DNA from: Branchiostoma floridae
Lineage: Eukaryota; Chordata; Leptocardii; Amphioxiformes; Branchiostomatidae
Length of the DNA: 64,000 nt
Direction of reading: 5' to 3'
Assembly: GCF_000003815.2 (NCBI RefSeq)
Contig: NC_049980.1
Location: forward strand, 5,770,461-5,834,460
The notes beneath the pieces are model-generated. The model made no database searches, was not told where the DNA came from, and saw only the letters and a list, made by a program, of their open reading frames with translations. Made by a program: the position numbers and the translations under genes. Below are positions 57,950-64,000 of the stretch, piece by piece. Position 1 is the first letter of the stretch, and the number at the start of each line of letters is the position of its first letter.

Positions 57950-58119
57950 ACTGACATACATGCGAAGAGCGGTCACGAAGTACTCTGTTACCGGCCAAAC
58001 TGCAGGGTACCGCCAATGTTTCTGACAATCAGAAGGACACAAGGAACGCCACAGCCCAGTACGGTTCGGACCTTCTTCAGACAACTCTGTTAGGCAAACT
58101 CCTGCAGCCGTTCTGAATA
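57950..58119 (+). repeat. Extra copy of the receptor N-terminal segment upstream of gene 2
   Basis: Translated in the matching frame it reads ...NQKDTRNATAQYGSD LLQTTLLGKLLQPF and then a stop, mirroring NDTRNAT...TTLLGKLLQLF of the real gene. It is about 170 bp and joins directly to the 5' flank of the true ATG. The same arrangement exists beside the pseudogene. Confidence 0.7.
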
Positions 58120-58130
58120 TCGTTGAGAAT

Positions 58131-59360
58131 ATGAGCGAAGAACAAACACGAATTGCTCTGTATCCAACCATGTGTACCGGGCTGCAGTGTACCAACATTG
58201 TGTCTGATACGCAGAACGACACAAGAAACGCCACAGCCCGGCACGATGTAGACCCTCTCCAGACAACTCTCCTGGGCAAACTCCTGCAGCTGTTCTGGCT
58301 GGTGCCGTCCTTGGTGCTGATTCTCAGCCTGAACTGTCTCTTCCTCGTCGCCATCCTGCGGACCAAGAAGCTATGGCGGCCGCGATTCGTCCTTCCCGCC
58401 AGTCTCTGCGTCCTGGACATCGTCCAAGGTAGCCTCTTCATCCCCAGCTCGGTGGTGAACATCGTTATGGGAGGGAACAACAACCCGGCTTGGTTCTGTT
58501 GGATCCAGGCTAGCTACCTCTACGTTGGCGCCGTGTGTACTCTATCTACGCTAACGCTGATGGCGTGGGACCGCTACCAAGCTATCTGCAACGCACTTCA
58601 CTACCAAATGAAGGGTTCTCTTCAATGCCTTTGTTTAAAGGTTGCGTCTGTATGGACATTTTCTACCCTGTTAGGTTCGTTTTACGTTTTCATGGTCTAC
58701 CGATCGATGGAGGCACCCAACGACGTTTCGATAAGGTACCCCTTCTGCACTTTACTTGAATTGACTTTGCTACCAGATGTAACAATTGACAAAAGTATGA
58801 CTGCGATCTCTTTAACTTACGAAACAGCTTGTATTGTAATGATCTGCTTTTCGTACGGCAAAGTGTATCTTGAAACAAAAGGGCATCAGCGGAGGCACAT
58901 GCGGCATAGATTGCCAAATAGACAAACGGGTAACACACAAAGGTACACAGGAAATCTGCGAACTGAAAGGACAATATTAGCCCAAATAATCGTTCTCTTT
59001 ACTTTCTTAGTGCCCCGCTACGTCGTTTTATTTCTGTATCTTTCACCGCCTTCTGAAGGGAAAAAATTGCAAATGTTGATCACCAAACGGATATACCTGT
59101 TGCTGTACATGACCGTGCCTTGCTTCAGTAATCCAATCATCTACGGTTTAAACAGTAAGGACGTGCAAAACGCAGTGGCGAGGACATATGGACTAAACAC
59201 AAAACGTTGGGGGAGAAGGAAAAGAAACATTTACGAAGTGTCACGACCAAGAGCATCGTCTGAAGACGAGAACGCTGTCTGGCATCATGTTAGGATGGAA
59301 CAATTCCGTCATAAGCAAATAACAACCTTATCACTAACCAGACTGACAGAAATGAACTAA
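58131..59360 (+). CDS. Odorant-receptor-like GPCR, gene 2 (intact)
   Basis: A 409-residue intronless rhodopsin-class receptor with a real ATG. The N-terminus carries NDT and NAT glycosylation sites (29 and 33). TM1 is about 55-77, TM2 86-112 and TM3 125-146. MAWDRYQAICNALHY (144-158) closely follows the vertebrate odorant-receptor motif MAYDRYVAICxPLxY. Cys123 and the PFCTLLEL loop give the usual disulphide. SYGKVYLETK follows TM5, RTERTILAQIIVLF opens TM6, and CFSNPIIYGLNSKDVQNAV closes TM7, like NPIIYSLRNKEVK of odorant receptors. The tail has EVSRPRASSEDENAVWHH. Amphioxus is known to have vertebrate-type odorant receptors, often intronless and clustered. The ligand is unknown. Confidence 0.8.
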   Translation: MSEEQTRIALYPTMCTGLQCTNIVSDTQNDTRNATARHDVDPLQTTLLGKLLQLFWLVPSLVLILSLNCLFLVAILRTKKLWRPRFVLPASLCVLDIVQGSLFIPSSVVNIVMGGNNNPAWFCWIQASYLYVGAVCTLSTLTLMAWDRYQAICNALHYQMKGSLQCLCLKVASVWTFSTLLGSFYVFMVYRSMEAPNDVSIRYPFCTLLELTLLPDVTIDKSMTAISLTYETACIVMICFSYGKVYLETKGHQRRHMRHRLPNRQTGNTQRYTGNLRTERTILAQIIVLFTFLVPRYVVLFLYLSPPSEGKKLQMLITKRIYLLLYMTVPCFSNPIIYGLNSKDVQNAVARTYGLNTKRWGRRKRNIYEVSRPRASSEDENAVWHHVRMEQFRHKQITTLSLTRLTEMN

Positions 59361-59461
59361 CAGATTTGTGTATGTAAAATGATCACAACATTTTTCATTG
59401 TACTGACTCTAGGTTTCTTCCTTCTTAGAACTGTTATGATAGTTTCGTATTATGTTATAGC

Positions 59462-59467
59462 AATAAA
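59462..59467 (+). terminator. Polyadenylation signal of receptor gene 2
   Basis: AATAAA about 100 bp after the stop codon on the coding strand. Confidence 0.5.
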
Positions 59468-59550
59468 TATGAAAAGGGTAAACTGCTTTTGTCTGATGCG
59501 CCATTCTTTGGTGAGAGCGCGCTCGTGTGCGTTTGTGTACTTGTTTGATT

Positions 59551-59572
59551 GTGTGTGTGTACGTATGTGTGA

Positions 59573-59608
<36 letters not shown>
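59551..59608. repeat. (GT)n microsatellite
   Basis: GT repeats with a few interruptions in the 3' flank of receptor gene 2. Confidence 0.85.
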
Positions 59609-59934
59609 CTGCGTGTCTACTTGTGTATCTGCGTCGGGTTTTGCACTGACTCCGAAAAGCGTCAAACCAACTAAGGATGGTCCCAGATATTCGGAATGTT
59701 GCGTGCATGATTTCGTTGCTTCCTTTTCTTGAATCTCATATGCCCTCTTTATTTATGGGCATTCGAATCAAAATGGACACAGCACGGAGCCGTACTTCTT
59801 ATCATAAGCATATTAATCATACTTCACGCTAATGACAGATAAGCCTTCCGCTTCGGCAAAACGTATCAATCATATAAGTCTTCTGAAGTTACGGACTAGT
59901 GACATACACATGGATTAAACATAACAATATATAA

Positions 59935-60125
59935 AAAAACAGATGTTCTAGTGCAGTACCAATTTCACATACCAGGGGGTTAAAACATCGACATTGACCT
60001 TCGTCTAACCAACCCCTATCTACATACCAATTATCATTATTGATAGCAGTTCATCTATAGGTTCTAAGGTTATGTTGACCACAGATGCACAGCGAGCGAG
60101 AGAGAAAGAAACCATATATACTATT
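59935..60125. repeat. Dispersed repeat family D, copy
   Basis: Blocks CTAGTGCAGTACCAA, ACATCGACATTGACC, AACCCCTATCTACATACCAA and TTCATCTATAGGTTCT match 42960-43345. It lies upstream of receptor gene 3, as a sister copy (62640-62850) lies upstream of gene 4. Confidence 0.6.
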
Positions 60126-60474
60126 CATCATTTGCAGAAGAACAAACTTACTGTTACAAAGAAACAGTGACGCACTCTCCTTGGTATGACAAATATGGTT
60201 GGAATGCAAACAAAATGCGAAAATTCACCACTCGTCTCCGACAAAGTAAACAGCAAGTATTACCAACTCTCGGAGTGGAACGTTATGTACGTATACACAT
60301 ACTATATCATTTTACGAAATCAATTCTAAACTTGCTACCAAAGATGTTGAATCTGCCTCCTTAGCCCATGGAAACAAGACCAATACGAGGTAGTTATACA
60401 CTATGGCATTGCGTGCGTTTTCAGGTACCAACAGTGTTTGCTTTCTATGACCCAATAAAAACACCAAATGTATT

Positions 60475-60710
60475 TCGTGTGGTGACAAGGGCTTTTGTGT
60501 TTGCATGCAATATATTGTACGAGTACTCAGAGTGTACTCAGTACTCGATAAGTCGTCAAAGAATTCTTGAACTGTCAAAGGTGCATTAGTGTTTGTCATG
60601 TCAAGAATCGCGTGGAAACCAAGTCTAATACGATTATATAAGTAAAGGTCGTTCCATGAGGAAGAGAGAGCTAATGCATAAGTGACTTTTCGTTGACGAT
60701 GGAAACGGCT
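60475..60710 (+). promoter_or_regulatory. Conserved upstream block of receptor gene 3, with TATA box
   Basis: Shared with 57610-57830 and 62870-63110. It contains GACAAGGGCTTTTGTGTTTG, CAATATATTGTACGAGTAC, AATCGCGTGGAAACCAAGTC and a good TATA box (TATATAAG at about 60635-60643). Conservation outside the coding region, ending in a TATA box, suggests a core promoter. Confidence 0.6.
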
Positions 60711-60852
60711 ATTGCCCTCGAAAAGAGCATATTTGGCTAGTGAACGTCGTTTCCTATTGTCAAAACATCGTTTGATAGATGTGTTTGAAATATGTGCGAA
60801 GATCGAGCTGTTTCCAACCAACTGTACCAAGCTGCAGGGCCCCACTAACGAC

Positions 60853-62073
60853 ATGCAGAACGATACAAGAAACGCCACAGTCCGGCACGATGTAGACCCT
60901 CTCCACACAACTCTCCTGGGCAAACTCCTGCAGCTGTTCTGGCTGGTGCCGTCCTTGGTGCTGATTCTCAGCCTGAACTGTCTCTTCCTCGTCGCCATCC
61001 TGCGGACCAAGAAGCTGTGGCGGCCGCGATTCGTCCTTCCCGCCAGTCTCTGCGTCCTGGACATCGTCCAAGGCAGCCTCTTCATCCCCAGCTCGGTGGT
61101 GAACATCGTTATAGGAGGGAACAACAACACGGCTTGGTTCTGCTGGACCCAGGCTGGCTACTTCTACGTGGGCGCTTGCTGCACTTTGTCTACTCTAACA
61201 CTGATGGCGTGGGACCGCTATCAAGCTGTCTGCAACGCACTTCACTATCAGGAGAAGTTAGATCTGCCACGTCTTTTGACAAAGATCGCCGCTGCCTGGA
61301 CATGTTCCCTTGCACTGAGTTTAGGCTACATCATCAGCATGTACCGTAAGACAGACGATTGTAAAATTGATGCCCCGTTTTGTACGTTGCCGGAGTTAAG
61401 CAACCATGGGCACTCCGAAAAACGTTTCTTCATCATCTGGGTCGTGTGCGAGTTGATCTGCATCGCAGTGATATGCCTTTCGTACGGCAAAGTGTATCTA
61501 GAGACGAAAGGGTATCAGAGGCGGCAACGGCAGTTCGTATCACACAGGCGGTCCGATAGCAGTCAGAGAAACAAGCGAACAGAACGAACAATTTCGGCGC
61601 AAGTTACAATCCTCTTCGTGTTCCTGATTATTAGATACATCCAGATCGGCATCTCTCTCTTGGTTACATCAGAGGACAAAAGAATTTCGGTACTTATCGT
61701 CAAACGCACAGTACAGTTCCTGTATCTGACCGTGCCTTGCTTCAGCAACCCTGTCATCTATGGACTCAGTAGTAAGGAACTACAAACAGCCGTGAGAAAC
61801 GTGTGCTGTGGGAAGCCGGCGAACGACGGAAGTCCTTTGACAAGGAGACGAAACGTTGTTAAAATGTCTCGCTCAAGGAGCGTGCAACAAGACTCTGAGA
61901 GGCCCGTTCATACTCGTGACATCCGATCACCATCGTTCATACGATCATCGACATTTAGTAGAGAAACTTGTGACAGTCTGACACAGGATGAAGACGTTTC
62001 GTGCAACAGAGAAGGAAGGCCGTTTCAGGGAGAAGACAACGCAGGGTTTGGAGAAACTACTTCGTCTTTTTAA
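60853..62073 (+). CDS. Odorant-receptor-like GPCR, gene 3
   Basis: A 406-residue receptor from the first in-frame ATG (60853; MQNDTRNATVRHDVDP). The frame is open further upstream but without any ATG. The ATG homologous to gene 4's start (60792) is out of frame here and soon meets a stop, so the start has moved. N3 and N7 are glycosylation sites. MAWDRYQAVCNALHY, SYGKVYLETKGYQRR, RTERTISAQVTILF and CFSNPVIYGLSSKELQTAV mark the TM3, TM5, TM6 and TM7 ends. The C-tail is longer than in gene 2 and rich in Arg, Ser and Thr, probably phosphorylated. It is nearly identical to gene 4 from TM3 onward. Confidence 0.78.
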   Translation: MQNDTRNATVRHDVDPLHTTLLGKLLQLFWLVPSLVLILSLNCLFLVAILRTKKLWRPRFVLPASLCVLDIVQGSLFIPSSVVNIVIGGNNNTAWFCWTQAGYFYVGACCTLSTLTLMAWDRYQAVCNALHYQEKLDLPRLLTKIAAAWTCSLALSLGYIISMYRKTDDCKIDAPFCTLPELSNHGHSEKRFFIIWVVCELICIAVICLSYGKVYLETKGYQRRQRQFVSHRRSDSSQRNKRTERTISAQVTILFVFLIIRYIQIGISLLVTSEDKRISVLIVKRTVQFLYLTVPCFSNPVIYGLSSKELQTAVRNVCCGKPANDGSPLTRRRNVVKMSRSRSVQQDSERPVHTRDIRSPSFIRSSTFSRETCDSLTQDEDVSCNREGRPFQGEDNAGFGETTSSF

Positions 62074-62301
62074 TGCAATTTTTTCCAAGGGTAGGATTGT
62101 AGGCGCAGAGTTGAAAACATGGCCGAGGGGCTATCACCAAGGCCATCCCACCAAAAGTCTCCGAACGTGACTGTAGCTAAATGTATATTATTGACCACTT
62201 ATTTCAACGACTTCCCCACGTTCACGTGTTTTACCTCTCGATCCTATCTATAAAGACATGAATGGATGTATAATGTATCGATAGCAAATATGGGCCTACT
62301 C

Positions 62302-62307
62302 AATAAA
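62302..62307 (+). terminator. Polyadenylation signal of receptor gene 3
   Basis: AATAAA about 230 bp after the stop codon. Confidence 0.45.
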
Positions 62308-62639
62308 CATTGTCTGGATTCATGGTTCAATGAAGTAGACTTAGGGACAGACACATGTGAGTCCGTAGATACCGACATCAGTTATATTCTTCAACGATTG
62401 TATCTATGAGGCAGAAATGTCATGTTCGCCCCAAATTTTGATACAGTAAAACGTAATTTAAGTTAGTGACGACGGTAGGCTGACCCAATCCTACCTGAAG
62501 AAGCTATTAAAACATGCGAAGTCTGAATTTATTCTTTATTGCATGATATGCCTGATTGTCTATATGTATATCCCACAATATAGTGTCGTTTCCTTCTAAC
62601 GCCAAACCATACACAACTTCATTCTTACATTAAAAGCTA

Positions 62640-62850
62640 TCAAAATGTCAAGACCATAGCATGTCCAGAAAATAGATACAAAATCGTAATTTCTGTTGCA
62701 GTATAAAGAACACACACCAGGGGGGCCAAAATCGATTTTTACCGTCTTTCCAATCCCTAGTTACATATCATATTTCATTACAATCCATCTACTTAAGGTT
62801 CTGCTGACCACAAATATATCAGAAAACACACACACACACACACTCACACA
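62640..62850. repeat. Dispersed repeat family D with (CA)n tail, copy
   Basis: Matches 42960-43345: CAAGACCATAGCATGTCCAG, TTCTGTTGCAGTATAAAG, CCAAAATCGATTTTTACC, TTCATTACAATCCATCTA, then (CA)n to about 62850. Confidence 0.65.
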
Positions 62851-62869
62851 TACAGTCGTGTATGCCGTG

Positions 62870-63110
62870 CGGTGACAAGGGCTTTTGTGTTTGCACGCAA
62901 TATATTGTACGAGTACTCGGAGTGTTTCGTACTCAGTAAGTTGTCAAAGAATTCTTAAACTGTCAAAAGTACATTAGTGTTTGTCATGTCAAGAATCGCG
63001 TGGAATCCAAGACTAATGCGATTATATAAGTAAATGTCGTTCCTTATGGAATATAGCGCTAATACATAAGTCACTTTTCGCTGACGATGGAAACGGGTAT
63101 GGTCTTCGAA
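62870..63110 (+). promoter_or_regulatory. Conserved upstream block of receptor gene 4, with TATA box
   Basis: The same block as at 60475-60710: GACAAGGGCTTTTGTGTTTG, CAATATATTGTACGAGTACTC, GTCATGTCAAGAATCGCGTGG and ATTATATAAGTAAATG (TATATAAG about 63023-63030), 150 bp before the ATG. Confidence 0.6.
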
Positions 63111-63179
63111 AAGAGCATATTTGGCTAGTGAATCTCGTTTGCTCTTGTCAAAACATCGTTTGATAGATGTGATTGAAAT

Positions 63180-64000
63180 ATGTGCGAAGAACGAACACGA
63201 ATTTCTCTGTATCCAACCATGTGTACCGAGCTTCAGGATACGACCAATGCGTCTGGCATGCAGAACGACACAAGGAACGCCACAGTCAGCCACGATGTAG
63301 ACCCTCTTCAGACAACTCTCCTGGGCAAACTCCTGCAGCTGTTCTGGCTGGTGCCGTCCTTGGTGCAGATTCTCAGCCTGAACTGTCTCTTCCTCGTCGC
63401 CATCCTGCGGACCAAGAAGCTGTGGCGGCCGCGATTCGTCCTTCCCGCCAGTCTCTGCGTCCTGGACATCGTCCAAGGCAGCCTCTTCATCCCCAGCTCG
63501 GTGGTGAACATCGTTATGGGAGGGAACAACAACCCGGCTTGGTTCTGTTGGACTCAGGCCAGCTACTTCTACGTGGGCGCTTGCTGCACTTTGTCTACTC
63601 TAACACTGATGGCGTGGGACCGCTATCAAGCTGTCTGCAACGCACTTCACTATCAGGAGAAGTTAGATCTGCCACGTCTTTTGACAAAGATTGCCGCTGC
63701 CTGGACATGTTCCCTTGCACTGAGTTTAGCCTACATCATCAGCATGTACCGAAAGACAGACGATTGTAAAATTGATGCCCCGTTTTGTACGTTGCCGGAG
63801 TTAAGCAACCATGGGCACTCCGAAAAACGTTTCTTCGTCATCTGGGTCGTGTGCGAGTTGATCTGCATCGCAGTGATATGCCTTTCGTACGGCAAAGTGT
63901 ATCTAGAGACGAAAGGGTATCAGAGGCGGCAACGGCAGTTCGTATCACACAGGCGGTCCGATAGCAGTCAGAGAAACAAGCGAACAGAACGAACAATTTC
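63180..64000 (+). CDS. Odorant-receptor-like GPCR, gene 4, cut by the window edge
   Basis: The ATG at 63180 opens MCEERTRISLYPTMCTEL, parallel to gene 2's MSEEQTRIALYPTMCTGL. The frame stays open for 273 codons to the window end, through TM1-TM5 and into the RTERTI motif before TM6. It has SGMQNDTRNAT with two glycosylation sites, MAWDRYQAVCNALHY, and SYGKVYLETKGYQRR. From TM3 to the edge it differs from gene 3 at only a handful of bases. The last two transmembrane segments and the tail lie outside the window. Confidence 0.8.
   Translation, partial: MCEERTRISLYPTMCTELQDTTNASGMQNDTRNATVSHDVDPLQTTLLGKLLQLFWLVPSLVQILSLNCLFLVAILRTKKLWRPRFVLPASLCVLDIVQGSLFIPSSVVNIVMGGNNNPAWFCWTQASYFYVGACCTLSTLTLMAWDRYQAVCNALHYQEKLDLPRLLTKIAAAWTCSLALSLAYIISMYRKTDDCKIDAPFCTLPELSNHGHSEKRFFVIWVVCELICIAVICLSYGKVYLETKGYQRRQRQFVSHRRSDSSQRNKRTERTI

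Noticed and set aside
57863-58483. 206-codon ORF antisense to receptor gene 2, and similar antisense ORFs at 60312-61130 and 62955-63476
   Set aside because: They recur only where the G/C-rich receptor 5' half is conserved and have no similarity or start context of their own. They are shadows of the receptor frame.

Overview
This window looks like amphioxus (Branchiostoma, Cephalochordata). The reasons are deuterostome-type intron-rich genes, a UBA6 that aligns block by block with the vertebrate protein, a STAP adaptor, intronless vertebrate-style odorant receptors, and a very high density of short palindromic MITEs and tRNA-derived SINEs. The species call is an inference; no database was searched.

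Layout. 1-3.2 kb holds an intronless lysophospholipid (S1P/LPA, EDG)-like GPCR on the minus strand. 5.6-8.4 kb holds a palindromic MITE and a 5'-truncated but open non-LTR retrotransposon with target-site duplications. 8.7-27.5 kb (+) carries 29 coding exons of the ubiquitin/FAT10-type E1 enzyme UBA6, from the first adenylation half to the stop codon; about 185 N-terminal residues are not in the window. 31.6-52.6 kb (-) carries a complete 14-exon STAP1/STAP2-like adaptor (PH, proline-rich linker, SH2, YxxQ tail; 453 aa). 54.4-64 kb is a cluster of four related odorant-receptor-like GPCRs: one minus-strand copy killed by a stop codon, two plus-strand genes, and a fourth gene running off the right edge.

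UBA6 and STAP are convergent neighbours separated by about 4 kb. As I recall the human map, STAP1 and UBA6 are also convergent neighbours at 4q13.2, so this would be a microsynteny retained since the chordate ancestor. The UBA6 exons, the STAP exons and every splice junction between them are phase-consistent (2604 nt and 1362 nt, both divisible by three).

The rest is mostly mobile DNA: a 963-bp piggyBac-type MITE carrying five CRE palindromes, several terminal-inverted-repeat families present in two or three copies, five SINE copies, an RTE-clade retrotransposon fragment, and a 43-bp minisatellite that occurs in three separate UBA6 introns. One of these minisatellite arrays brought a copy of a splice donor with it. 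The receptor cluster shows recent tandem and inverted duplication, a nearly invariant 5' coding half, shared upstream promoter blocks, and duplicated N-terminal segments.
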